A stretch of DNA of 21,441 nucleotides, taken from the NCBI GenBank assembly GCA_016292335.1, contig JAECRX010000284.1:1-21441 (forward strand), in the 5' to 3' direction. The notes under the pieces are model-generated. The model was not told where the DNA came from. It saw nothing but the letters and a program-made list of their open reading frames with translations, and searched no databases. A program made the translations under genes and the position numbers. Source of the stretch: Candidatus Sifarchaeum subterraneum. GTDB taxonomy: Archaea > Asgardarchaeota > Sifarchaeia > Sifarchaeales > Sifarchaeaceae. Below, one piece after another: positions 7,557 to 15,183 of the stretch; the stretch's first letter is position 1, and every line of letters starts with the position of its first letter.

Positions 7557-8114
7557 TTAACTTTTGTAAGGATCATATTCTTCAATAATCAACTTTTCTT
7601 TATTTTCAGCGATTATTGCAGATACTCCCTGCGGATCTTCAATAATTAATGTAAAAGGGGTTTCACAACGAATGGCTTTTTCAATTGTTTCAAGAGCAAC
7701 CTTGGCTTTTTCTTTTTCTTCAGTCCACACCTGAAGCCCCTCTATAGCATCTTTAAAACGTTGAAGAATACCTTCCACATTTGTTATGAATGATTGAGCT
7801 ATTGCTCCCGATTCAATCATTAATCCAAGCTCAGGAATTTTGATCACAGAAGAAGAAGAACGGATTACACGTGAATATAGATCTTCAGGTTCGGAGATCT
7901 TCAGAATAAATCTTGTGGGGGGTTTGCTTTCAAGAGAAGAAACGTCAACGTTCTTATATCCACATGAAGGACAAATCAACGAATATATTAGAAGCTTTCC
8001 GAAATATGGCGCTGAATATTCCCTGATAAACGCTTTAATCTTTGATCTATTACAAATGGGACATTCAAACTCAATATTTTCAATAGAAAAAACTTCATCC
8101 GAATCATTTTGCAA
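7557..8114 (-). CDS. ZPR1-type zinc finger protein
   Basis: Archaeal single-copy relative of eukaryotic ZPR1, a zinc finger protein that in eukaryotes helps fold translation factor eEF1A; the archaeal role is presumed but not proven to be similar. Visible: a four-cysteine finger (C18, C21, C48, C51; CPIC...CPSC-GY), then the ZPR1 homology block RVIRSSSSVIKIPELG (82-97), a TNVEGIL motif (111-117), a helical linker, and the C-terminal FTLIIEDPQGVSAI strand region (154-167). Length of 185 matches the archaeal one-finger form, half the eukaryotic duplicated protein. The frame has a stop two codons before the TTG at 8114 and no in-frame ATG, so TTG is the only plausible start. Divergent from the DUF2070 gene. 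Confidence 0.85.
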   Translation of the reverse strand: MQNDSDEVFSIENIEFECPICNRSKIKAFIREYSAPYFGKLLIYSLICPSCGYKNVDVSSLESKPPTRFILKISEPEDLYSRVIRSSSSVIKIPELGLMIESGAIAQSFITNVEGILQRFKDAIEGLQVWTEEKEKAKVALETIEKAIRCETPFTLIIEDPQGVSAIIAENKEKLIIEEYDPYKS

Positions 8115-8224
8115 TCTTCATGTCACACTCCATGACTGGACTCAATGAAAAGACTCAAAAAAGTTTTCTTAGTTCTTTCAGAAAAAGTTGAAATTTAAAT
8201 CCTTAACTGAATACAGAGGTGGCT

Positions 8225-10087
8225 ATGATGAGTGAAAGAGAAAAGATGAAAAGCATAGTTTCGTTGTATAGTCGCCTTTTCACATTACCATCAATGAAGA
8301 GTATCTTGATATTTTCAACGATATTTAGTCTTTTTGTTGGTTTTGTTGTTGGAGTTCTTTTAGAACCAGAAAAAGTCCTGACACAACTGATTATAGAAGG
8401 TTTATTATTCGGTATAATTGTTTTTTTGCTTCCTCTGCAGGTATCAGGATATGTTACACAAATTATTGGGCAAAAAAGGAGTAAAATACTAAGTTTAAGA
8501 CGTTCTAGTGCGATTTCATTCATTAGCCTTGGAATTTTGGGTGTAATTTGCTTAACCGGTGCAATACTTTCGAAACATTATAATAATTCAACGTATTTTT
8601 TGAGTTCTTTTCTTTTTGGTGCTGGAGTAATAGTTGCATTTAGATTACTGATTCTACAAGTAATTTCACGTGAAAATCCGATAAATCTTTTGACAATGAC
8701 TTTTTCTCAACCGATCTTGTGCATCTTTTTTTATTTTTTAGTCAGTAATATTTCACATACCAATCTAATTTTTACTGGATTTTACAAATTTCTTATCGTC
8801 TCTGTTGTACTTATGATAGGTGTGATAGGGTACCTTCGACTCATTAATACACCTCTAGTGACGATGACAGGTATAGATGGACTTACATTCTTCAGGGGAT
8901 TTTTGATTGAATGGGCGGAAGAAGCAGAAGGAGAAGAACTGGAGAAACTTTTCTCTCAATTAGGTTTTGAAACTAATCTTCCGATTTCAGTGACCGTTTT
9001 TCGATCACTTGAACAAACAAAAGAGGGAGATGAGTTTAAAGCTTTATTAATCATTCCAAGCATTCATCCTGGGCCTTTTAAACATACGTGTAGTAGCGAT
9101 TTACCTTACAAAATTTGTGAACATTTAGAGAAACAAACGAAAAGTATGGTTTTCGTTGCTCATGGCCCGTCAACACATGGCCTCAATCTCGCCTCTTCAG
9201 AAGGAAAAAGGAAAGTTATTACGGAGATTAGTAAAAATGTTGAAAAAATGAAGGAACAGAGGTTTTATTCAAACGCCAGTAAATTTTTACGCGTTATAGA
9301 AGAAGATTTCACTATAGGAGCCCAAATATTCGGAAATTTTTGTATTCTTTCAGCAACAAGGGCCCCTAAAGCAATGGATGACATTCCATTTGAAATAGGC
9401 GAAGAAATTATTGAAAAAGCAGCAATAAACGGTGTTAATGCTTCTGTAATCGACTTGCATAACTCTTTGGAAAAAGAGAAAAAATTGATATTTAAAAGCC
9501 GAGAAGCTGCCAATTCAATTAAAAAAGCAGCTTCTAATGCAATAGAGAAGATATTAAAAGAAAAAATGTCCACGCTTAAGATAGGCGTCGCCAGAATCCA
9601 TGGAAAACAAATAGGTGAACTAGAGGAAGGCATTGGAGAGATGGGAATATCTGCAATGGTTGTAGAAACTCAAGAACAAAGGATGGTCTATGTTCTTGTA
9701 GACGGAAACAACATGGTTAGAGGATTAAGAGAAAAGATTATTTCAAAATTAATTGAAAATGAATTTGATAGCGCTGAAGTAATGACAACGGATAGTCACA
9801 CTGTAAATGCTGTATCTTTAGATGTTTATAATCCTGTTGGAAAATTCATCAGTCATGAAACTATTATAAACTGTGTGACCGACGTAGCCGCAAAGGCTTT
9901 AGAAAATATTGAGCAAGTGGAAGTATTGACAAACAGAATGTGGGTGAAATGCAAAATCGTTGGTGAAAACAACATCAATAATTTAATACAGGGAACCCGA
10001 ATATCTAGTAAATTAGCGAAAAGAGCAGCTCCACTTATATTTGGTTTATCAGGGCTATTATCTCTCGTCTTGCTCATGATTATTTAA
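8225..10087 (+). CDS. DUF2070 family membrane protein
   Basis: Archaea-specific membrane protein of the DUF2070 family; function unknown. The N-terminal third has about six TM helices (counting from GTG 8219, roughly residues 28-48, 55-75, 97-117, 127-147, 160-178, 189-209), followed by a large soluble domain of nearly 390 residues, and a final hydrophobic segment at the C-terminus (APLIFGLSGLLSLVLLMII). The soluble part contains conserved-looking motifs rich in His and Asp: IPSIHPGPFK (279-288), HGPSTHGLNLAS (315-326) and TTDSHTVNA near the C-terminal side, which look like a metal or phosphate site. Starts at GTG 8219, ATG 8225 and ATG 8228 are all open; AGAGGTGG just upstream favours one of the two ATGs. 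A TATA-like TTTAAAT lies at 8194-8200. Transcribed divergently from ZPR1. Confidence 0.85.
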   Translation: MMSEREKMKSIVSLYSRLFTLPSMKSILIFSTIFSLFVGFVVGVLLEPEKVLTQLIIEGLLFGIIVFLLPLQVSGYVTQIIGQKRSKILSLRRSSAISFISLGILGVICLTGAILSKHYNNSTYFLSSFLFGAGVIVAFRLLILQVISRENPINLLTMTFSQPILCIFFYFLVSNISHTNLIFTGFYKFLIVSVVLMIGVIGYLRLINTPLVTMTGIDGLTFFRGFLIEWAEEAEGEELEKLFSQLGFETNLPISVTVFRSLEQTKEGDEFKALLIIPSIHPGPFKHTCSSDLPYKICEHLEKQTKSMVFVAHGPSTHGLNLASSEGKRKVITEISKNVEKMKEQRFYSNASKFLRVIEEDFTIGAQIFGNFCILSATRAPKAMDDIPFEIGEEIIEKAAINGVNASVIDLHNSLEKEKKLIFKSREAANSIKKAASNAIEKILKEKMSTLKIGVARIHGKQIGELEEGIGEMGISAMVVETQEQRMVYVLVDGNNMVRGLREKIISKLIENEFDSAEVMTTDSHTVNAVSLDVYNPVGKFISHETIINCVTDVAAKALENIEQVEVLTNRMWVKCKIVGENNINNLIQGTRISSKLAKRAAPLIFGLSGLLSLVLLMII

Positions 10088-10475
10088 ACGTCTCTGAATT
10101 ATTTTTGCCATTGAAATATGGATATTCTTTATTTATCATAAATAAGAGATCACTTTTCATTTTAGAAAATGCGATTACCTCCTTTGCAAAAAATTATTTT
10201 CCAAAACTAGTGCACATTCACTTATCTCTTTAACAATACTTCGCACTTTTTAGATAGCGCTGCTTTTTAGAAAGAATTAAAAAGCTTCAGTTAGAATCTT
10301 TAGAGGAATTTAACAACAAATCTTGTTAAAGCCTTTTACGTAAGCCAAAAGTATGAAAATACATGCAAAAACATATGACTTTCTTTTCCTTTTGAGGACA
10401 AAGAATAGCGACCTATATAATCCATTAATTGAAGGCTATCTACTGCAAAATGTTAAAGACTTGAGGAGATAAAAT
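10088..10475. other. Spacer upstream of porG
   Basis: Holds the porG promoter at its right end. The rest is AT-rich with no gene I can support. A 39-codon frame (10353-10472) that ends three bases before porG overlaps the TATA box and the ribosome binding site, so it is probably chance. Confidence 0.5.
10414..10420 (+). promoter_or_regulatory. TATA box of porG
   Basis: TATATAA in the context ACCTATATAATCC, about 56 bases before the porG ATG. Transcription would begin near 10443. The leader then carries GAGGAG at 10463-10468, eight bases before the ATG, a canonical ribosome binding site. Confidence 0.6.
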
Positions 10476-11045
10476 ATGTCTAAAAGATTTTTTGAGATAC
10501 GAATTCATGGTAGAGGCGGCCAAGGTGGTGTCACTGCTGCAAGATTGCTAGCTGAAGCTGCATACAAAGGAGGATATAAAGGTGTTTCAGCTTTCCCACA
10601 TTTCGGAGCTGAAAGAAGGGGGGCACCCGTTGTAGCTTTTACAAGAATTGCTGATGAAAAAATAAGAATTAGATCACAGATCTATGAACCAGATATCGTC
10701 ATAGTTTTGGATTCTTCTTTGCTGGATATTATCGATATAGCTGCAGGCATCAAAAATGATGGAACAATCGTAGTAAACTCACCGAAAAAACCTGTAGATC
10801 TTGGACTGAGTGGAAATTTTAAGATTTATACCGCTGATGCGACAGGTGTTGCTGTTGAATTAGGTCTCATACTAGCGGGAATTCCAATTATCAATACACC
10901 AATACTTGGTGCTTTTGCAAAAGCTACAGGTATAGTAAAATTGGAGAATATAATTTCTGCCATTAAATCGAAGTGGTCAGGAAAAGCAGGAGAAATAAAT
11001 GCCAAGGCTTGTGAATTGACGTATGAACGGACTATTGGAGGATAA
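10476..11045 (+). CDS. porG: 2-oxoacid:ferredoxin oxidoreductase, gamma subunit
   Basis: Gamma subunit of a pyruvate- or 2-oxoacid:ferredoxin oxidoreductase, the oxygen-sensitive enzyme that converts a 2-oxoacid and CoA to acyl-CoA, CO2 and reduced ferredoxin. The 189 residues show the family hallmarks: HGRGGQGGVTAARLLAEAAY (11-30), FGAERRGAPVVAFTRI (about 43-58), the buried strand DIVIVLD, and INTPILGAFAKATGIV (about 138-153). Full length, with ATG, GAGGAG ribosome binding site and TATA box. In most archaea porG heads a porGDAB cluster; here it is followed by about 900 bases without a gene, so the delta, alpha and beta subunits must be elsewhere. Which 2-oxoacid it serves cannot be told from this subunit. 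Confidence 0.9.
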   Translation: MSKRFFEIRIHGRGGQGGVTAARLLAEAAYKGGYKGVSAFPHFGAERRGAPVVAFTRIADEKIRIRSQIYEPDIVIVLDSSLLDIIDIAAGIKNDGTIVVNSPKKPVDLGLSGNFKIYTADATGVAVELGLILAGIPIINTPILGAFAKATGIVKLENIISAIKSKWSGKAGEINAKACELTYERTIGG

Positions 11046-11093
11046 GAAAATACTTGGGAAAATAAGGTAAATTTGGGATTTTTCAAGCTTCGG

Positions 11094-11101
11094 TTATAAA
11101 A
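11094..11101 (+). promoter_or_regulatory. TATA box in the porG-alba spacer
   Basis: TTATAAAA in the context CGGTTATAAAAGGGTG, one of the best TATA matches in the window, predicts transcription from about 11124. No protein gene starts within 800 bases downstream, so it more likely serves the RNA candidate at 11168. Confidence 0.5.
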
Positions 11102-11167
11102 GGGTGAAGTTTTTTCGTACTGTTCGATATGCTAAAGTATTTTAAGTAATTAAACATAATTAAACAT

Positions 11168-11230
11168 ACCTGCCAGTAGCTTGCTCATAGAGCTTTCCCG
11201 GGGCAATGAAAATGGGCGTCCCTGGCAGGT
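11168..11230 (+). ncRNA. Candidate structured small RNA
   Basis: A perfect 9-bp stem (ACCTGCCAG at 11168-11176 with CTGGCAGGT at 11222-11230) closes a 45-base interior. Inside it lie a small hairpin GCTC-ATA-GAGC (11183-11193) and a possible CCC/GGG pairing further along. The block is GC-rich in an AT-rich spacer, which in AT-rich archaea is a known sign of structured RNA. TTTTAAG at 11140-11146 would start a transcript at about 11169, exactly at the stem, and a pyrimidine run (TTTCTTC) follows the stem. It is not a tRNA, SRP RNA, RNase P RNA, or a C/D-box RNA by the motifs I can check. It could also be a processed leader or a terminator-like palindrome of a mobile element. Confidence 0.4.
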
Positions 11231-11729
11231 TTCTTCAATAACTAACATTGACGTAGTATCCCATAAAATAACAAACCGCAATGCATTGTCTGCTTTTATA
11301 AATTAACACTTCTTTTCTACAAAGATCCTGCAAGTCACATAAGATTTCCCTCTAGGGATTCAGGATGAATCGCAGTATATTTACACCAGAAATTTTTTCG
11401 GTTATTAATTATCTAAGGTAATAAGGCAGGTGCTTCTCTGCTGCTGTTTTCAGGCGCCTTCGCTATCCTCTTTTCTTTGTTCTTATTTGTTTTTTCCGTT
11501 TTCATATCGCTACAGAAAGAGCTCTACTCTTTTAAATCTCTCTGGATTTTTCAACTGAAAATTTCTGATGTGCGTTTGCCTCATACATATGCGGAAGATG
11601 TTGAATATGAGTGGTAAGAGCCCAAACCAACATCTCTGCGACCTGAACACCTGATTGAGAGAGTATATGTGGATTCGGTCGTTGTTACGTGATATCGTGC
11701 TCAGTGACAAAATGAAACTGACAATGGAA

Positions 11730-11775
11730 CACTGGAAGCTCCCACTTTTCTGTGGGAGAGGGGTTCACCTCTTAC
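11730..11775 (+). mobile_element. IS200/IS605-like right-end hairpin relic
   Basis: CTCCCAC (11739-11745), a six-base loop TTTTCT and GTGGGAG (11752-11758) form a 7-bp stem followed by AGGGGTTCAC. Hairpin plus TTCAC is the form of archaeal IS200/IS605 (TnpB-type) right ends. No TnpB frame precedes it. The sequence lies about 165 bases upstream of the Alba start. Confidence 0.35.
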
Positions 11776-11940
11776 TTCGGTTCTTTCATTTACCTGAAAA
11801 GTTTCAGATCTACATTTTTTAACCGAAAAATAAAAATACTTATTACATCCTTTTGTCCTATCCCTTTTCTGTTTTTTTTCGACGAGGGTAATACCAGAGG
11901 AAAAAACCGAACAAAAAACAATCGATTCGTTGGTGATGAA

Positions 11941-12231
11941 ATGGCTGATGAAAACGTTGTTTACGTTGGTAACAAACCTGTCATGAATTATGTGCTCGCA
12001 TGTGTAACTCAAATTAACCGAGGAGCAAATGAGATAATCGTGAAAGCAAGGGGACGTGCTATTTCACGAGCAGTAGATGTAGCCGAAATTCTAAGAAATC
12101 GATTTCTCTTAGGCAAAATAGATATTTCGGACATTAAAATAGCGACAGAACAGATAAACAGGGCAGAAGGTGGAGTAGCCAACGTTTCAGCGATCGAAAT
12201 TACTCTTAGTGGTGGGGAAGAAACAGAATAG
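11941..12231 (+). CDS. albA: DNA/RNA-binding protein Alba
   Basis: Alba coats DNA and RNA as a dimer and compacts archaeal chromatin. The 96 residues match the family length and hallmarks: NVVYVGNKPVMNYVLACVTQ (5-24), where the lysine in GNKPVMNY is the conserved nucleic-acid contact, IIVKARGRAISRAVDVAEILRNRF in the second helix region, and the C-terminal strand VSAIEITLSG. The frame extends upstream to a GTG-type start at 11752, but that segment is Phe-rich and unlike Alba; the ATG at 11941 has GGTGAT a few bases upstream and begins at the family's N-terminus. The gene is monocistronic and is followed by a C-run and T-run (about 12278-12292) that should act as terminator. Confidence 0.93.
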   Translation: MADENVVYVGNKPVMNYVLACVTQINRGANEIIVKARGRAISRAVDVAEILRNRFLLGKIDISDIKIATEQINRAEGGVANVSAIEITLSGGEETE

Positions 12232-12277
12232 CAAGTAAGCGCAAAAAGGCTAATCTAAAACACTCAACAAAAAAAAA

Positions 12278-12292
12278 TCCCCCCTCTTTTTT
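12278..12292 (+). terminator. T-rich terminator after alba
   Basis: CCCCCCTCTTTTTT some 45 bases after the alba stop. Archaeal RNA polymerase terminates at such U-runs without a hairpin. Confidence 0.45.
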
Positions 12293-12581
12293 ACAATCTA
12301 AGTTATTTAACCTTCCTTCTCTCTTTTCTAGCTACTTTAATTCAAATTATTTTCATTTTTCTAGTTTGATATAGCGTTAAGACTAGCAATCTCTGCAAAA
12401 ATCATTGTAAACGAATACATAAAGTTAGAACTTTAACTGCCAAAAGGAACAGAACTGATATGTTCACATGAAAAAATTGAAAAAGTTTGCATTTCTCTTT
12501 AACGTAGGAGACCCCAGATTAAAGGGCACTTTGTTTTTATCTTCATGTTAAATACTTCCTCGTTTCCACTGCAAGAACTTA
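12293..12581. other. AT-rich spacer with hypF promoter
   Basis: No gene seen. TTAAATA at 12548-12554 would start transcription around 12577, giving an almost leaderless mRNA for the ATG at 12582. Nothing else in this stretch stands out. Confidence 0.4.
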
Positions 12582-14291
12582 ATGCACAAGCAAAATAAAT
12601 TAGTTACAATATTCCACAAAGAAACAGATAGCTTCGAGAAAGCAGATGAAAGGGAGAATTTTGATTTGAAAGCCCGAGCTAAAATTAATGTACAGGGGAT
12701 AGTTCAAGGGATAGGTTTTCGCCCGTTTATTTATAGATCAGCAACTAAAAGAGGATTAACAGGTTATGTTTTGAACATGGGCGACGCAGGTGTAAGAATT
12801 CTTGTGGAAGGGGAAAAAGATGTAATCAAAGACTTTATTAAAAACATGGACAAAGAAAAGCCACCACTTTCGAAAATAATAAATCTTTCAACGGAATGGA
12901 AAGAATTTAAAGAAGAATTTGATGATTTTTCCATTATTAAAAGCAAAAAAGGAAAAAAAGGGCCTGAGATAGGCGTTTTCCCTCCTGACATATCGATTTG
13001 TAGTGATTGCATTCAAGATATATTTAATAAAGGAAGAAGAAATAATTACGTTCTCATCTCTTGCACAAATTGTGGGCCAAGATTTACTGTAATCGATGAC
13101 CTCCCTTATGATAGAGAAAGAACAAGCATGATTGACTTCCCTTTATGTGATATTTGTCGTATCGAATTCAATGATCCTATAACGAGATGGCTTAATGCTC
13201 AAACAATGGCGTGCCCAATTTGTGGACCAAGCGTCTTTTTGACAGATAATGAAGGAAATAGATTAAAAGAAGAAGATCCGATCAAAAAAACTGCTGAAAT
13301 ATTAGAAAAAGGCAATATCGTCGCAATTAAAGGAATAGGTGGCATCCATCTGGCTGTAATTACTAGTGTGGATGAGCCCGTTGTGGAATTGAGAAAAAGG
13401 CGCCGAAAAAGTGAAAAACCGTTCGCGGTTATGAGCCCGGATCTTGAATCAGTTCAAAAATTTGCTTTTTTTCAAAAAAGCGAAGAAGAGTTGTTAACTT
13501 CTTTCAGAAGACCTATTGTAATACTCAAAAAGAGGAATCCTTTTCCTCTTTCTGAATTAATATCACCGGGTCTTCACAACATAGGAGTTATGCTATGTTA
13601 TTCTGGGCTTCATTATCTCTTATTCAATCACTTAAATGAACTTGCTTTAATAATGACAAGTGGAAATTATCCGAGTGAGCCAATGCTAACAGATAATGAC
13701 GTAGCCATCAAAAAGTTGAAAAATGTGGCAGATTATTTTTTGTTGCATAACCGACGAATCATAAACAGATGCGATGATTCAGTAATAAAAGTATTCTCCA
13801 AAAAAGAACATGTATTTTTACGTAGAAGCAGAGGATACGTTCCAGACCCAATAGAAATCCCAATAAAAAATGGAAATGGCATAGCAGTTGGACCAGAACA
13901 AGATGTAACCTCCACAGTAGCGAAAAACGGAAAAGCGTTTATGTCTCAACATATCGGGGATGTAGACAACCTTGATGCACTTGAACACTTGGATACTTCG
14001 ACTAACCATTTAATGAAACTACTTAAAATTAGATCTGTAGATACGGTGGTATGCGATCTGCACCCTAAATTTTTAACAACTAGATTTGCCAAAGAGGTAG
14101 CTGAGAAATATAATGCAAAATTTGAGCAAATACAACAACATCATGCTCATGCTGTTTCCTTGATGGCTGATTCGAAAAATTATGAAAAAAATATTTCTGT
14201 TGTGGCTGATGGGTTCGCTTTCGGAGCTTTTGATGAAGTTGCTTGGGGAGGTGAAGTTCTCTTAGCATCTCTGAGGATTTTGATCGATTAG
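12582..14291 (+). CDS. hypF: HypF, N-terminal part (frameshifted carbamoyltransferase)
   Basis: Carries most of HypF, the enzyme that uses carbamoyl phosphate and ATP to make the CN ligands of [NiFe]-hydrogenases together with HypE. Domains in order: acylphosphatase-like domain (about 33-120; GIVQGIGFRPF with R47), two zinc fingers with four CxxC pairs (CSDC, CTNC, CDIC, CPIC, about 139-213), a YrdC-like nucleotide domain (about 230-415; KGIGGIHLAV, KRRRKSEKPFAVM) and the first half of the Kae1-like domain with QQHHAHAVSLMAD and the ADGFAFGAFDEVAWGGEVLL strand. After that the frame ends early at 14291: the expected continuation SEDFDRLGSLEPQFMPGGD is encoded in the -1 frame from about 14264. 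A second start, TTG at 12666 with GGGAG nine bases upstream, would give the usual HypF N-terminus; the first ATG fits a leaderless mRNA. Confidence 0.9.
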   Translation: MHKQNKLVTIFHKETDSFEKADERENFDLKARAKINVQGIVQGIGFRPFIYRSATKRGLTGYVLNMGDAGVRILVEGEKDVIKDFIKNMDKEKPPLSKIINLSTEWKEFKEEFDDFSIIKSKKGKKGPEIGVFPPDISICSDCIQDIFNKGRRNNYVLISCTNCGPRFTVIDDLPYDRERTSMIDFPLCDICRIEFNDPITRWLNAQTMACPICGPSVFLTDNEGNRLKEEDPIKKTAEILEKGNIVAIKGIGGIHLAVITSVDEPVVELRKRRRKSEKPFAVMSPDLESVQKFAFFQKSEEELLTSFRRPIVILKKRNPFPLSELISPGLHNIGVMLCYSGLHYLLFNHLNELALIMTSGNYPSEPMLTDNDVAIKKLKNVADYFLLHNRRIINRCDDSVIKVFSKKEHVFLRRSRGYVPDPIEIPIKNGNGIAVGPEQDVTSTVAKNGKAFMSQHIGDVDNLDALEHLDTSTNHLMKLLKIRSVDTVVCDLHPKFLTTRFAKEVAEKYNAKFEQIQQHHAHAVSLMADSKNYEKNISVVADGFAFGAFDEVAWGGEVLLASLRILID

Positions 14292-14311
14292 GAAGTTTAG
14301 AACCTCAATTC

Positions 14312-14995
14312 ATGCCCGGAGGAGATGTATGCACTATTTATCCAAGCAGAATGCCCGCAGCAATACTATATAAAACCCTTGAGAAAGATCGCTTGGAAAA
14401 AGTTCTGAAGAAATACTGTTTGAATGGGTTCCCATATGGACAAAAGGAAATTGAAATTGTAATTAGGCAATTAGAACAGCAAATAAACATGGTTCAGACA
14501 ACAAGTGCTGGCAGAATCCTTGATGCAGTAGCTGCGTTGTTAGGAGTGTGTTATGAACGTACTTATGAGGGTGAGCCAGCAATAAAATTAGAATCAACAG
14601 CAATATCAGGAAACCCCGATAGTTGCAAAATTCCTGTTAGCCTAGAAAGATTTAATGGAAGATTAATTCTTAACACGACAAAGATCCTATCTACTGCATT
14701 GGAACTACGGGAGAAAGGAGAAAAGATTCAAAATATCGCCCACGCTGTCCAACAAGCGCTTGGGCATGGACTATCAAAAATAGCTGTACAGGCTGCTAAT
14801 GATCTAGGAATCAATATAATTGGATTTTCAGGAGGAGTAGCATATAATCACCATATAACTAGAACAATTAAAAACAATGTTTTGAAAGAAAATCTTAAGT
14901 TTATTCAGCATAAGAGAATCCCTCCGGGTGACGGTGGAGTAAGCCTAGGGCAAGCAATAATTGCTTTGTCTAAAATGAACGTACAAGTATACTGA
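14312..14995 (+). CDS. hypF: HypF, C-terminal part (other frame)
   Basis: Completes the Kae1-like carbamoyltransferase domain of HypF. It opens with MPGGDVCTIYPSRMPAAIL, normally an internal HypF segment, and contains GFSGGVAYNHHIT and the closing PPGDGGVSLGQAIIA motif, both ATP/metal-site regions of the family. It has no ribosome binding site of its own, and its frame stays open upstream to about 14264, matching the preceding piece in homology. The two pieces together give about 800 residues, the expected length of one HypF. One missing base between about 14259 and 14270 explains the break. Whether this is a real mutation, recoding or a sequencing error cannot be settled here; separately translated halves would be unlikely to fold properly. 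Confidence 0.88.
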   Translation: MPGGDVCTIYPSRMPAAILYKTLEKDRLEKVLKKYCLNGFPYGQKEIEIVIRQLEQQINMVQTTSAGRILDAVAALLGVCYERTYEGEPAIKLESTAISGNPDSCKIPVSLERFNGRLILNTTKILSTALELREKGEKIQNIAHAVQQALGHGLSKIAVQAANDLGINIIGFSGGVAYNHHITRTIKNNVLKENLKFIQHKRIPPGDGGVSLGQAIIALSKMNVQVY

Positions 14996-15126
14996 AGCAA
15001 ACAAGAGTTCGAAAATTTAAGAAGCAATGATTTGGAAAAAAGTAAGCCACAATATTGTTTAACATATTTGGATAAATATTTTATTTTGAACCCCCTAATA
15101 AAAAACAAGTAATGCATATTTTTTTT

Positions 15127-15138
15127 ATGATATATCAT
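15127..15138. promoter_or_regulatory. 12-bp perfect palindrome upstream of XRE-CBS gene
   Basis: ATGATATATCAT is a perfect inverted repeat 39 bases before the regulator's ATG. It overlaps an AT-rich, TATA-like element, so a dimer bound there would block transcription; autoregulation by the HTH protein just downstream is a plausible inference. Confidence 0.35.
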
Positions 15139-15183
15139 GACCTTTAAAGTAAGATAGCAAAGAGATTGGAGAGAGGATGAAAA

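Larger units (their letters stand above)
11046..11940. other. Long spacer between porG and alba
   Basis: About 900 bases with no intact gene. Contents seen: a strong TATA box (11094-11101), a second one (11140-11146), the structured RNA candidate (11168-11230) and a transposon-end hairpin (11739-11768). In 11418-11614 one plus-strand frame stays open for some 65 codons without a start and reads as a hydrophobic stretch followed by a charged tail, then stops and continues beyond the stop; it may be the remnant of a gene but matches nothing I know. Confidence 0.45.

Noticed and set aside
10353..10472. 39-codon frame ending three bases before porG
   Set aside because: It runs through the porG TATA box and ribosome binding site, and the peptide shows no recognisable pattern.
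11510..11710. 66-codon minus-strand frame in the porG-alba spacer
   Set aside because: No ribosome binding site, no family pattern, and the opposite strand is equally open.
11752..11940. N-terminal extension of Alba in the same frame
   Set aside because: The extension is Phe-rich, unlike Alba, and overlaps the transposon-end hairpin; the ATG at 11941 has a ribosome binding site and the family N-terminus.
14312..14995. Separate HypF-C gene with its own start
   Set aside because: The ATG lies inside the conserved MPGGD motif, lacks a ribosome binding site, and the frame continues upstream with HypF sequence.
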